A stretch of DNA of 64,000 bases from Rhizophagus irregularis (GCF_026210795.1 NC_089449.1:868001-932000), one strand, 5' to 3'; numbered from the stretch's first letter, positions 35,072-49,296 are shown. Notes: generated by a model not told the origin, from the sequence alone. Program-made: numbers and translations.

Positions 35072-36316
35072 TCAAGCAGACCAAGTATGTTCTTTAATAA
35101 ACTCAATACACCACTAAATGGAAAGAAAAGAATTAATATTTGTACAGTACTAACCTCTATAAAATACAATCAAATAAATTACTTACTACATCATTTCCTC
35201 CTAACCTTTCATTATGACAAACAACTTCTTGAAATGCATCGTTTCTAATAGTAAATTGAATATCATGACTACGTAAAAATTCAGTTGGTCCATCTAAAAT
35301 TTTATTACCATCATAATCATACTTTTTCTCGATGCCAAGATTAATAATATCATTTGATTTTAAATATACTTGATCATTTTCTAATTTACTGTGTCTGAAG
35401 TTCCATTTGGTTTCATTTCCATCACAACTTACTAAAAAGTATAATAAATATAATTATTAATTTTTTTGTTATCTCGCTATGTAATTTAAATTTTTATTAC
35501 CTTCCGTATGGTTAGTTGATGGAGATTTGTAATAAGAACGCGAATAACCCCAATTGATTCCAAGAAACAAACTGGATTTAATGTGTCGTAAAGCAAAAGT
35601 ATCAAAGGAAGTGGCAAATTCTCCATTAAATTCAATATTCCATAAAGAGTTGAGATTAAAGTCTGAGCTTCCTGCGAAAACCTTTAAAATTACATTAATA
35701 TCATTTTAAAAACTTTTTTTTTGAAGCTATAAAAATAATAATATACCAGTTGTTTCTTGCTTCCAGTTGTATAATGTAAATTTTTAATTGAACTTAAATA
35801 TTTTCCTGTTGCAACATGTTTTAAAGCTACAACAGATCCACTTTTAATTATATTTGATTTTTCTAAAATGATATCTTCAAATTCTTTAATTAATTCGTTA
35901 AGTGAACTGACATTTTTCATTTTCACATGAAATTCATTTGAAATGTCATTAAAATTACTTATAGGAAGTGTTTTAAAAAGATATTTCTTTTGTTCTTCAA
36001 TATTATTAATTTCTCCATTATAACATAATTTACGAAAAGTTGTAACAAATTTTAAAGTATCACAACCAGGAATATATTTTAATAATTGTAATTTTCTTTT
36101 GTTTGCATTCTTAAATACTGTAAAGGAACTATCTTCTTTAAGTTCATTACGTAATTTCTCAAAACTATTGATATCTGTTGAGAGTTTAATAGTAGGATCA
36201 ACTAATGATATAGCGATGATTACATCTTTTGAGCTTGGATTAATATTGAAGTACGTTCGAAGATCATTTATCCATTCATCTGGATGAATATTCCCATCAT
36301 ATTTTTGAAGTTCCAT
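35072..36316 (-). CDS. Gag-like/MIR tandem family, copy 7 (intact, intermediate type)
   Basis: Exons at 36316-35747, 35681-35501, 35431-35187 and 35113-35072 close in phase (345 aa). The start is MELQKYDG. The Gag-like part has PDEWI, KRKLQLLKY and F-R-K-L-C-Y-N-G. The MIR part begins GSVVALKHVATGKYL. Exon 2 is short, with a compact loop (W-G-Y-S-R-S-Y) before KSPSTNHTE, the T variant seen in the downstream subgroup. Exon 3 ends NDV instead of NDE because the donor follows GTA. The terminal exon is the longest (42 nt), W-C-I-E-F-I-K-E-H-T-W-S-A. It combines traits of both subgroups and lies just before the 19-kb gap in the array. Confidence 0.85.
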
Positions 36317-36518
36317 AATTATTTATTAAATTTTTGCATCAAATTGTGGATGAATTACAAAATGTAACTTTAAAGAAAAGGAAAAAAAGTTGAAAAATTT
36401 TTTTTTCTTTGGTTTTCAAATCATTATATTTTTAGAAATTATGCTGTGTACATATTTGTGTAACTGTAATTAGGGAACCAGTGATCGTAACCAATATCAG
36501 TTAAACCAAGACTACTGT

Positions 36519-39500
36519 CACCCCAGCCAAATGATCGGCATAGTTTCTAAGCTAAGTGGGCGTGCACTACATCCTAGCTTATAAACTGCCCATGGGCCAG
36601 ATTAGCCCACGAGATCTGATTGGTCCAAACAACTTACCAACATTTAATTACAAATAAGGCAATTTTATAACTTTTGACCGGATATTTACTTATAAACTCA
36701 TGGTCAAGGATTGCATTAATGTACATTTTGTACCACCTTGTAACTATAAAAAAGGCAAAAAATTTTTTAAGGTTACACATTAATTTGGCCAGAATTAAGA
36801 TAATTTTGCCAAGCAAAATTTGGCCGGAATTATAAAACGGACATAAATGTCCGTTTGCAAATTTGGCCAGAATTATAAAAACGGACATAAATTTGGCCGG
36901 AATTATAAAATAGATGGTTTTCAAATTTGGCCGGAATTATAAAACGGACATTTATGTCCGTTTTTGTAAATTTGGCCAGCATTATGAATGTAAATATTTT
37001 AACTAATTATTCAGTAATCATAAATAAATAAATTATATTTTGTTAGCTTTGTCTCATCAAAATATGCTAAATAGTGGTAATTTCATATTTCTATTATCAA
37101 TAAATAAAAGTTATTAGCATTTATAAATATTTAAAAATATAAAAAATTATTTCAAGAAAATGTTAATATTTTATTATTTATTTATTAATCCTAAAGGTAT
37201 AAAACTGCTACCATTTAAAATATCTCAAAAAAACAATCCAATAAGCTATATATATTTTATCTTTCTATTTGTAATTACTTGATTTCAAGCTAAAGCAGTT
37301 TAGCTTTTAGCAATTTAATGTAAATATTTAATCAGATAATAGACATTTGTTTTTTTTAAAAATCAGAATACTAGATATTGTTTTATTATTTATTTAATAT
37401 ATAAAAGTTATATGAACATTGTGTTTTATAAATATTATACGAAAATTTTGTAAAGAAAATTTAATTGATATAATTAATTAATAATTTAATTTATTATTCT
37501 AATTGTTATAAAATAATACATCACATGCTATTTATGGAAGTTTACTTTAATATAATATATATATATTACATTAAGAATATATAAATAAATTATTTAATTA
37601 TCCAATTCATTATATACTATCTTTGTAGATAATGTTATATAAATATACTATTTATTTAATGCTATTTGGCATTTAAAAAATTGGTTTATTGAAAAAATAT
37701 TGACTTTTGGTTTTTTTATTTTTAAAATTGCCAAAAAATTGGATCTTTCAATTATTAGTATATTAAATATATGTGGAAGTTACATATATAAATATACCTA
37801 GTAATCTAGTATTTAGTAGTAAATTAAATATATGTGAAAGTTACATAAACATATTGGTATTTGATGTAATTTGGTATTTAAAATTATTTTATTAATTAAA
37901 ATATTTTTTTTATTATTAGATGCAAATTATTTTAAAAATTGTCAAAAAATTAGATTCTTTAATTATTAGTACATTACATATGCAATTTAGCAATTGAAAA
38001 ATTATTTTATTAATAGGCCATTGATTTTATTTTAGTTTTATTCTTTTTTTTAATTAGATATAATTATTTTAAATATTATTAGAAAATTAAATGATTTGAT
38101 TCTTTTAATTATTAGTATATTATTATATCTATAGAAGTTGAATAAACATACCTATTTAATGGAATTTAATATTTAAATTATTTTATTAATATAAAACTTA
38201 ATTTTTGTTTTGTTTTTATTTACAGTATTTATTATTTATTTATTTTTTATTAGATACAAATTATTTTAAATATTGTTAGAAATTGGATCAACAAAATCAT
38301 TCATTAAAAAAATTTGGATTTGCGAAATGTACTGATAAACATTTACTGCAATATTTGCAAATCCAAATTTTTTTAATAAATGATTTTGTTGATCCAATTT
38401 CTAACAATATTTAAAATAATTTGTATCTAATAAAAAAAATAAAAATAAAAAAACTGTAAATAAAAACAAAACAAAAATTAAGTTTTATATTAATAAAATA
38501 ATTTTAAACATTAAATTCCATTATTAAATAGGTATGTTTATCTAACTTCCATAAATATAATGCACCAATAATTAAGAATCAAATCCTTTAATTTTCTATC
38601 AAATTTTAAATAATTTAGATCAAATAAAAAAATAAAATAAAATTAAAATAAAATCAATGTTAATTGCTAAATTACATTAAATAGATTAAATAAGTATGTT
38701 TATTTAACTTCTATAAATATATAATATATTAATAATTAAAAGAGCCAAATAAATCATTTAATTTTCTATTAATTTTTAAATAATTTAGATCAATAAAAAA
38801 AATAAATAAATATACTTATTTATTAATCTACTATTTAATGTAATTTAGCAATTAACATTTTATTTTGATTTTATTTAACTTCCATAAATATGTAATGTAT
38901 TAATAATTAAAAGAGCCAAATCATTTAATTTTCTATTAATTTTCGAAATAATTTGGATCAAAATCATCAAATAAAAAAAAAATTAATAAAATCAAAATTA
39001 ATCAATGTTAATTGCTAAATTACATTAAATAAGTATGTTTATTTAACTTCCATAAATATGTAATGTATTAATAATTGAAGGATTTAAATTTCTGACAATT
39101 TTTAGATCTAATAAAAAAAAGTAAATAAAAAACAAAAAAATCAATGTTTTATTTAATAGCATAATTTTTAAATAATAATTAAAAGATTTAATTTTCTGCA
39201 TTTTTGAAATAATTTGTATTTAATAGTAAAAAATAAAAACAAAAAATCATTTTTTAAATGTTAAATAACTTAAATTTACAATAAAAAAATTTTTTTTTTG
39301 GTTAAAATATACCAAATTGCTAAAAGTTAAATTGCATTAACTTGTCATCAAGTAATTGTAAAAAAATAATACACAGCTTGTTGGATTGTATTGAGATGTA
39401 TTAAATGGTAGGAGTTTTATACCTTTAGGATTAATAAATAATAAGATATTTACATTGTTTGAAAAGAATTTTTTTGTATTTTTAAATATTTCCAAATGCC

Positions 39501-40050
39501 AATAACTTTCCATCTATTGATGATAGAAACCACAATTTAACAATTTAACATGTATGTCTTGATGAGACAAAGCTAACAAGTTATAATTTATTTTTTCTAT
39601 GATCACTGGATTATGATAAATTGATGCAATTTATAATATTTGCATTTATAATGCTGACCAAATTTACAAAAACGGACATTAATGTCCGTTTTTATAATTC
39701 CGGCCAAATTTGCAAACGGACATTTATGTCCGTTTTATAATTCCGGCCAAATTTTGCTGGGCGAAATTATCTTAATTCTGGCCAAATTAATGTGTAACCT
39801 TGAAAAATTTTTGCCTTTTTTATAGTTACAAGGTGGTACAAAATGTACATTAATGCAATCCTTGACCATGAGTTTATAAGTAAATATCCGGTCAAAAGTT
39901 ATAAAATTGCCTTATTTGTAATTAAATGTTGGTAAGTTGTTTGGACCAATCAGATCTCGTGGGCTAATCTGGCCCATGGGCAGTTTATAAGCTAGGATGT
40001 AGTGCACGCCCACTTAGCTTAGAAACTATGTCGATCATTTGGCTGGGGTG
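36519..40050. mobile_element. 3.5-kb fold-back (palindromic) hAT-type element
   Basis: The two halves are inverted copies of one another: ends CACCCCAGCC / GGCTGGGGTG, arms of about 1.8 and 1.7 kb, and a centre near 38324-38356 flanked by TTGGATTTGC and GCAAATCCAA. The perfect 8-bp direct repeat ACTACTGT flanks it (36511-36518 and 40051-40058). The outer ~270 bases are almost identical in the two arms. Next come several copies of a unit with GGACATAAATGTCC (about 36835-36960, 39670-39735). The inner arms are AT-rich imperfect repeats of ~170-200 bases (TAACTTCCATAAATATGTAA type). No transposase is visible. The 8-bp duplication suggests hAT, but the fold-back form also recalls Foldback-type elements. 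Confidence 0.85.
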
Positions 40051-40058
40051 ACTACTGT

Positions 40059-43000
40059 CTGAACGGGCTGAACCCGTTGACCGACCGTTTCGACCAATCA
40101 TTTTAAGCAAAATGATTATAAGTTTTTTTTTAAAAAAAAGAAATTTAATAGATAAATTCGGATGATCATTTTTATTGGTCGTCAAGGTTCTTAACCATCG
40201 ATGATCGACTGTAACTGTAATAAAAAAATGACAATTTGTAAATTAAGAAAAATGAACCCTGTGAGGCATGACAAACATATTTAATCTATTGTGACGGTTG
40301 CGAATCACATGACTTTCCGTGTGTTAAATTGCTCATTTATTCCCTTTCTCGTATTTAACCTTCCACATTTTTTGGACCATGTTTGTTTCACTTTTATACA
40401 AAACGTGGGCTTGTATGGTTTCTATATGGATGATGGAACATTTTATTTCATTAATTTAATTCGTACGAATTTTTCTTTATGAATAGTTTTATGTACTATA
40501 TATCCGTAATTCCATTCTATTTTCTTAGATAATAAAATAAAATAAAATCTACCATTTCATAACTTACAAGAACTGTGTAATAAATACGTAAAAAAGTGCG
40601 TGTGTAACAGGCAAAAAATGAAATCAATTTTTCAGCAATCTGACAATTGTCAATACAAAAAAATTCTTCAAATTCACCGACATTGTCAATTAACCACAAG
40701 ACCTATATGGATTTTGAGGTACTGACATTGTTTTGTGGATATTTGCAAAAAAAATTTAAAAAAGTTCATCAAAATTTGGGACTGTCATAATGACATTTTT
40801 TTTTTACCTTCCAAATATTATAATTTTTTAAGTAAAAATACGAGTAGAATCAATTTTTTGTAGTTTTTACGTCAAATATATTTATAGAATTTACAGCCTA
40901 AAATAATGGAAATTATATATGACTTTTTCAAATTTTACTTGTAGCATATTCATCGAAGTTTAAAATATAGTGATATAATAGAGAATATTTGAATTGCAAA
41001 GTAAACAAAATTTTGACTTTTTTATTTCATGTTCAATCATGTATAAACTATTGGTTGCAGTTATCCTGATTCGGAGAGATATTTCTTAATAGAGTTATTA
41101 TTCTTTGCCCTTTAATATTTTTTTTACAACCAATGATTTACTTTTTATAGCTTATTATTTATTTAGTTAAGAATACAATAAGTTATTACAAATTTATATC
41201 AAAGTTATGGTATACTTGGTATACACCTTTATGATCATTTACTTCTCAAAATTTTTAACCTTTTAATCAAAATAATCAAAATATGTACTTTTTTTTTTAT
41301 TTTGGGGCTTTTAATTATGCTTGTATAAAGAACTTCTATATATATCAATTGTCATGTGTTATTTCCTAAATAATCATGAATGGATATAGCTAACATATAT
41401 GATAAAATTGATTAATTTTTCATGGTTAATATATATTTTTTACTCATTGATGAACAATTCCAATTAAAAAATAGAGAAATATTACAACTTACGGACCATA
41501 AATATTACACGAAAAAAATAGAGTTTTTTAAAATGAACCAAGGAAAAATAGTAACTCGCATGGATTTATACTGTAGGTTTAATAATATGATTTCATATTA
41601 AATCATGTTAAAACATTTCTTTTAAAACATGTATTTTCCCTTGATTTTGTTATATAGCTTTTATTTCATGTATAAGTACTATAAAGGTATACAAATTTAA
41701 ACCAAATTTCATGCGACAGATAATCAATTTATTTCATCCCAGAAATTTAATAATTTTTCTTAATATTTTTTATTTTGTTAATATTGAATATTAATCTTGC
41801 TTAATTAATAAGCCTTAATTATTATAATCAAACAATAATATTTTGATGATTTGATTTCTTTTATAAGTTTATTATTCAAATATTTACATGATTGCTATAC
41901 TACATAATATAGATAATAGATCCCAAGAAGTTTCTATAACAATAAAAATATATTAAGTACTGACTACTGAACAACTTTTACTAGTTATTAATTAATTTTA
42001 AAAAATCACAATCAAATATATTTTCAAAATCAAATCCATTTACATAAAATAAAATAAATATAATCTTGTTTGTAAATAAATATTCATGTTTGGTAAAACA
42101 TGATTTAATACAAAAATCAAAAATATTACTATGCTAAAATATTACTGAAACAATTATTAAAAAAGCATATATATATTTATATTAAGTGTTAACAATTCTA
42201 TTCGATCTTGTATAATCATTATTATATTTTTGTTTCTTGCTAAGTTGAATGCTTTATTATTATGTTTTTTTATTTCTATAATATATTCATGATATAGTAT
42301 ACTAGACTCTTACAGTGAAACTTAGATATATACAGGCATTATACAAATGCCATAATAAAAAAATGAACTAATTTTATTTTAAAGCCAAATCTATAGATGA
42401 GCTTCTCATCTATTATATAGAATGAATTCTAATTCAAGCTATAATATATAATAGATTATTTTAATTTCGATTTCTTTTTCTTTTGGAACTCATTAATAAC
42501 TTTTTATTATAACAAGCTTTAATGCAGCACAATATTAAATAATAGGGCAGGATGGCTGGTTGTTTTGCTAAATAAAAATTATTATATAACAAAAAAACTA
42601 AAAATATTATATAAAAATTTATATTACAATAGTATATATAGTATTCATATATTTTGAAAATACTGGATTGTTTAATTCAACATCTGCGAGAACTTGCTTT
42701 GCTTTTACTGATGAGAGACTCATCACATTATCTACTCCTTCAGTAATGTCTACAAATTCCAGACGCTATTGAATTTATGTATTAAAAATTTTCTGGCCCA
42801 ACCCATCAAATATAATTTGAGATGGTAATTCTAAAGGATTGATGACTTATAAAATTTTGCTTGAAAGTATTAGGTTAGAAAGTTATTTGGTATCATTAGA
42901 GAATAATGACTGTGTTTGTATATTTTGTTGGTTTTATTAACATCCAAGAACTTCTTCCTTCTTGTGATTCTATGAGAAGAAGTAGGGCTTTGTAAAAAGT

Positions 43001-43400
43001 GTATGTAATAAGCAATCCTCATAAAATAATAATATAGGAATAAATTTCTTGATATTAAAATTTACTATAGTTTACTATAATATTTTGTATTATTGATAAA
43101 TAATATTGATGATTAAACCATATTGTATTATTAATAAATAATACTGATGATTCAACCTACTATTTAGATAAATTTTTCAACTAATCTATTAGTTATTAAT
43201 AGTGTTATATATGCCAGTTCTTTCAGGTTTATAAAATAAATGATTGCAATTTGCAAGAAATATGTAGTAAATTTTGGACACTACAAATATACTAAATTTA
43301 CTAATGCTAAAATTTAGGTTTTGGTATGATGGATATCCAAATAATAATTTCATAAATAAAAATATTGAATCATCTTGTGGCAAATTATTTTAATAATTTA
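40059..43400. other. Gene-free region after the fold-back element
   Basis: No supported gene. TCACATGA at 40305 is followed by a short mixed-composition stretch (40310-40480) that could be an orphan promoter or exon, but the frame there has no recognisable motif. The rest is AT-rich. Confidence 0.45.
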
Positions 43401-43419
43401 TATTAGTTTTAAGAATATA

Positions 43420-44830
43420 TTAAATTTTTTCATAAGGAATATCATCTTCTTTGTCCAATCTAAATAAGGTGAAAGCTACATTTTTTTGAATATTATCATT
43501 ATTATCTATGTGATTTTGAAATTCTTGTAAATTATTAAAAGATTGATTACTTAATAACATATAAGAATTAGGTGAAAAATCCCATTCTGGTGAAAATATT
43601 GGTTTTGGGAATGTTAATTCTAATGAAAATAATAATTGATTTGTATGTGCTGAAAGTGGCTTTAAAACATAATTACATGACTGACTTCTACTGCCATCTT
43701 GGATTAAAGAACTTAATAATATATCATTATTAAATATATCATAGTATTTGTTGGAGTACCTTGCTAGGCCAATGAGGTTTAGTTAATAGGTTATCCTCTC
43801 ATGAAAAGTGAATGACCCATAATTCTGATAGCTGGAGTTGCTGGGCATAGGAAAATATTTGCAAAGTGTTTATCCAGAGTTGGGTGAGATGCTGTAGCAA
43901 GCAGTTTTAATATGGCTACGGTTTATTTTCAGTGGCATATTTCAAAGTAAGATCACATAGTGTTGTATAACTTTATTCCAATATAATTAATAAAATAAAT
44001 TAATATTATATTAATATACCGTATAATATGTGCAATACAGTCCAAATTTGTAAATCGCATCTTCCATAATGGTTCTAGTTGCAAATACCCATTTCCTTGC
44101 ATTGTCCATTTTGGTGTATATTTTTTTATATTTTTCTATATTTTCATAAATTATTAATCTAACTTATACTGATATAAATCATTGTTTTTATAAAAATAAC
44201 AACTTCATACTTATTATGCTGTAATGGTATTTTTATTTCTTTAATAAGACTTTTTGATTGGTATAAATTATTTGCTGATTGATCCAAGATATTAACTTTT
44301 AAAATATTGATTCATTCTTTAGGACGATTCATGTTATTAATTTTCCTTTTATAATATTTCTTTTGATGACTTTTCCCTATTTTTCTTTTAAAATCCAACT
44401 TTGAGAGATTAGGGTAATTGAATTTAAAATTGAGTGCCATTTTATTAAGTAATTTAGAATTATTGGCATTTTTAAATTTGTAAATAATAAGATAAAATTA
44501 TGTATTTGCAATAAAGTATATATTGATGACTTTAAATCTTTAACAAGTTTTTTAATTAAAGATGAACCATAATTATATATAATTGATAAATTTTGATATT
44601 CAAATTCATCTTTACCATTACGATGATTACTGCCATAATCAAAAAATTCTTTTTTTGATTTTTTTACATGGTGGACCTGTAACTTCTGTTAATAGAAAAA
44701 CATTATTCTAATTACCTTTTATGAAAAAATCTGATTTTCTACCATAAATAGTTTTATTTCCATAATCGATTACTAGAATAAAATTTTCTATTTTTAGATC
44801 CTAAGTTCATCTTTTCTTCACTAAAAATAT
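43420..44830 (-). pseudogene. Decayed gene of unknown family
   Basis: On the minus strand 43740-43420 is an open stretch of 106 codons plus a stop. It reads L-L-S-S-L-I-Q-D-G, later K-P-L-S-A-H-T-N-Q-L-L-F-S and ends D-K-E-D-D-I-P-Y-E-K-I. Upstream, 44690-44440 holds another long open stretch with G-P-P-C-K-K-like codons, K-E-F-F-D-Y-G-S-N-H-R-N-G and S-S-L-I-K-K-L-V-K-D-L-K. A segment near 44740-44710 reads G-R-K-S-D-F-F-I-K, joined across a 30-bp intron-like gap to E-V-T-G-P-P. The K-S-D-F ... E-V-T-G-P-P pattern resembles nuclease-like proteins of Rhizophagus, but I am not sure. Stops and frame breaks between the parts show decay. Confidence 0.4.
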
Positions 44831-46900
44831 ATATATTTAGCCTCTGAGAATGTCATATAGTGTAAAAGAAACAATCTTGTAAAAGCAATAACACTCCAAA
44901 AAAAGAAGCAAGGTTATAGTTACATAAATTATAATATCAATTCAAATGTGAAAGTAATAGCACTGGTATGTTGGTGTTTCTATCGTCAATCACAATAATA
45001 TCAATATTCAAATCTTATTATTATTTTCTGTTAAAACTCTTTTCACCTGCATCAAGGCAGAGCTTTCTTTATAATAAAAGAAATTGCATTAAAATATCTA
45101 AATCTGACACATTAGATGAATCTCAAATATTGATCATCATTTCTTGTAATTATTTAGCAGGTTCTTTATTACATAATGGCAACATGACAATAAATAATAA
45201 GGATTGGTAATATCAAATTATTTCATGTTATACAGCTATCTGCCTTCTGAAAGTATCATCTAATAATGGCAATCATGTTGGCATATAATGTCTTTGTAAA
45301 TAAATTTCTTAGTCAAGATGTAGAAAGTTCAGTAGACTCACTGTTGCTGCTCATATGGCTTAGCTAATCTTTGGCACTCCTTTCTCTTTTGATATAAGGG
45401 ATGAAATAATCACTATTTACCAATTTCTTATGTAAGCAACCATCAGCTTATATATCCATTTGTGCTTTACATCTGCAGTACGTTGAAATATAGCTTTTTT
45501 TCCAGTCATTTGTTATATAATCTATAAGAACAATCCATGATATATCAATTTCCTTTTTTTTTTCAAAAAAATTTACACACTTTTAATAAAAAGGATAAAT
45601 CATTGCATTGTTTAATCTTCTCTCCATAAATCATATTAGTAGTTAGGTTGCAATCTACTGTCCTATTTATCTCAATCAACTTTTATTCAACAACTTCTAT
45701 TTCACACTCCACTCTTTTAGCTCTTTTATAGACAACCTGCCTATTATTCGCTTACATGCATTTTCCATTAATTGTAAATTATCCTATATAACTTTAGATG
45801 GCCAAAGTTTAACCAGAATAATGTTTAATGAAGTATGGTTTTTTGCTGCAAAATAAATAAATACACTTCATTTGTTTGATTGTTTTTTCCTTATCATTAA
45901 GTACAAACTTTGTATAATATTTTGTAAGGTTTTCATAAAGTTCAGCACTTAATTCTTATTCCTCCTTGATATTTGTTGATTCTATTTCGTCTAATTCAGC
46001 AGGAAAAAATATTCTTCTAATAATTAAATCGTCCATGTCAATTATAAATGAATGTGCTAAACTATCATATTGAGTTGACTTGTTTTTTTATCTTTTTAAT
46101 TCATGAGCATCAATGTGATAGTCCATTTATTTTTAAGTCTATAAAAATTTTCTATTTAGGGTATTTATAAGATAATGATTAAGCCAGATAATCTTTTAAT
46201 AAGTCTAATTGTTAAATCCTTTAATTTTCTGAACTAGAATTTCGTGTATTCCAGATGAAATCATGGAAAAATGTTTCCAAAGTAGAAGGTCCTCTATTTG
46301 GAAGCAATTATATGTTTAATATTAAATTATACAGTTGACCAATTTCTTCCTTAGAAAGTAAATTTGAATGTTATACTGAAGGATGTTATAGAGAGTATGT
46401 TTTCTTTGAATTAATGTTTATTAGAAACTGCTGTTATTTTGTTTAAGAATAAACTGTTTTCCTTTTTAATAAGCTGAATAATAATGTCTGTCATATATAG
46501 ATTAAATATGTAATCTAAAATCAGTATATTACTATTGTATAAGACACTTTAATATATAATCTCTGAGACCTATAAGTATTTAAGATCCAAGTCTCAGAAT
46601 TATGCATATCCAAATAATTGGTATAAAAGTAATGTTGAATTTATTATATGGTAAATAGTATTTGGATTGTAGATTATTTGAGAGGTACTTTGCTGAGTCA
46701 TAATTTTGGAGAAAATACTAGCATAATTGAAGGCAAGTTGTTGCATTTGCTAATTTGCTTGTTGAATTTTCAATTCCATCTACTTGAATAAATAGGTTAA
46801 CTCAGTCTGGATTTTTAAATATAAATTGTGACTATCAGAATTTGCATTGCATAATAAGTAATAATTGTTGAGAATTAAATAATACATTTAGTCAGGTGGA
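44831..46900 (-). pseudogene. Further minus-strand coding debris
   Basis: Scattered minus-strand open segments, for example I-D-M-D-D-L-I-I-R-R-I-F-F-P-A-E-L-D-E-I near 46050-45990 and E-I-D-I-S-W-I-V-L-I-D-Y-I-T near 45560-45515. They may belong to the same decayed gene as 43420-44830. No family is recognised, and no intact frame exists. Confidence 0.3.
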
Positions 46901-46904
46901 ATAA

Positions 46905-47290
46905 TAATATCTTGGTCCATAGTACTATAGGCAGTAACCTTAGTACGCTTAGCAGAGTTGTCAGCCAAAGGTTGAGAAACAGGAGAAGAAGAAGGTTCTT
47001 TCTAATATAGAATTTTTAACAATAATATGGTCATTTGCATTTTTGTATTCAGTGTTGAAAGTTTATCCAGTTAATAAATATGACTGATAGTATTAACTTT
47101 GGTTATTGTCTTCTTTTGTGGTCAAATGAACCCATATTTTCATATTCGGCGGTTACATAGGACCTCCCTTCAATATATAAATTCGAGTTGTCAACAAAAA
47201 TGTACATGTTCTCCTTGGAGCCAGACAAAGTCCTTACTATGAGAAAAGATCTCTTGCCATTACAATATGGTTAGCCTTTTTATAAAATTC
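46905..47290 (-). pseudogene. NYN-domain-like gene relic
   Basis: Minus-strand sequence near 47240-47110 reads T-L-S-G-S-K-E-N-M, then Y-I-F-V-D-N-S-N-L-Y-I-E-G-R, later S-F-D-H-K-R-R-Q. The F-V-D-N-S-N-L-(Y/F)-I-E-G motif is the metal-binding start of NYN (PIN-like) RNase domains, a type common in Rhizophagus gene families. After it the frame stops. Near 47000-46895 another frame, K-E-P-S-S-S-P-V-S-Q-P-L-A-D-N-S-A-K-R-T-K, looks like a low-complexity linker. Only the domain start remains. Confidence 0.5.
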
Positions 47291-49296
47291 TTTCACTTCG
47301 TCTCTCTTTTTCTAATTTGTTTCTTGGATATAAGTTATATGGGTTATTATTATTGTATATTTTATAATAACCCATATAGTTTGTCGCTTATGACCTTAAT
47401 ATTTATTATTAGGTAGTAAAATATAGTTTGATGCAATAATTAGGCGATTAATAATTAGGTAATTTTTAATATATTTAATAATATCTCAATATGCTCCTTT
47501 TAACTTGAGATAACAAATTGTAGTTTGCCAAAATTGAATAAATCTAATTGCTGACCAGCTTTTTGTGTTTCCATTGAGTATTTTAACTCATGATTCAAAT
47601 TCTCTAATTCTCTTTTAAATTCAGATTCTATTTTAATATTGGTGTATGAAATTTTTTTCTGGTTTTCTTAGATTTCTATTAGAATACATCATTGCCTTTT
47701 ATAACCAATTTTTTGTAACCATTAAAGTTTAACTGAGTGATCTTGAAAGCTATACTCATTTCTTTTCCATTAATAAATGCTAGATCAGATCCAGACTTCC
47801 AACTTTGAAATAATTAAAGGAGAACTTTGCATAATTATCAGAAAACCATTTAGCATTTGGAATTCTAAGAAGTGGTTATTCTAATGATAAACATTCAAAC
47901 TGATTTTGCTCAATAAACACTGTAACCATTTCATAAATTATGGTTTTATTGGTTTTATTACCCAGAGTTCTCATGGAATAATAAAATTCAAAACAATAAC
48001 AAGAAATTTTGCAATCTATTAATAGTTTCAGTATCCCATTTGCTGAAAATTTCAGTCATATTTTCTGATGGATCTATGTCAACTATCAAATTATAAGACT
48101 CGCCAGTTTCAACAACATCTTTCATATAAGTTTCATCCCCTTTGACTACAGAGTTGCCAGTTACTAGTACATTTTCAACAACTATTGAATTTAGGAGAAT
48201 ACCATATTTTAGCCTTTCATGATGAAAGGAATATCATATTATAATTTAGATTTTCTTAACAAAAGGAATATTCTAATTTAACCTTTTGTGATAAAGGAAT
48301 AGCAAATTTATTTACCCATTTTCATTACTGTATGTTCATATTTTTGTTTAAATAGAAGAATAAAATAATAACTAATTTTTATCATATATTGCCTACTTAT
48401 GATTAAAATCATATTTCTTATTGTGACCCAATAATTGTCTAAAAATTTTATAACTTGTAAATTCTATTACCAAATAGACTTGGTTTGTAATATGATTGTG
48501 TTTTCTATAATTAACATTTAATTCTCTTTAAAATTCTTTGATTTCATAGAGGAGTTCATTTACAATTACTCCATTTGTAATTTTCTACTATTATTTTGCT
48601 TTCTGGAAATTTACTATGCAACTCTATTGTTGCATAATTATATTAGAATTGTTATTCTATTTAAGGAAGAGGTTTTTAAAAAGTTATATATTGAAGTGAA
48701 GATTTTGGCTGATGAACTAAATATATGGAACAACCCATGATGAGTCAGCTTCAGTTAGACATTTGTTTTCCTTAGCACTTCAAGTCTTGTATATTCTCAT
48801 GAAGAATTCACCTTCCTATATTTTGAAATATAAAGAATGGTTGATAGTTGTGCAGGCATTAGAAATTAAAATTAAAGTGTAAAATTTTTTTTTAAAAGAG
48901 TGTGAAAGCAATGTACTACATTGCTTGTAATCCCAGTTATAAAAAAAAAAAAGCAATGTACTATTATTTTTCTTAATATATACATTGCCAACTTTGTTCA
49001 TTATTTTCCTCATCTTGTTTTTATCTTTCTCCAGTACTTCCTCATTATTTTCATAGTTAATCTCATATAGTCTGATTGAATGTGCTTAAGTTGATTTCTT
49101 TAATAAAATTATATTATAATATATTGTCATCACATGTACAGTATCTTTTTAACTTCATATTCAACTGAATTCAAATCATTTATTAGTATTAACTCCAAAT
49201 AGTATCATTAAATTTTTGCTGTTTATTAATACCTAAAATTACTCTTAATTCTATCAATTCAAATCTTTCAAAAGCTTTTAACACTATATTTATTAG

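Noticed and set aside
37000-39600. A gene inside the fold-back element
   Set aside because: No open frame beyond chance; the region is AT-rich inverted repeat.
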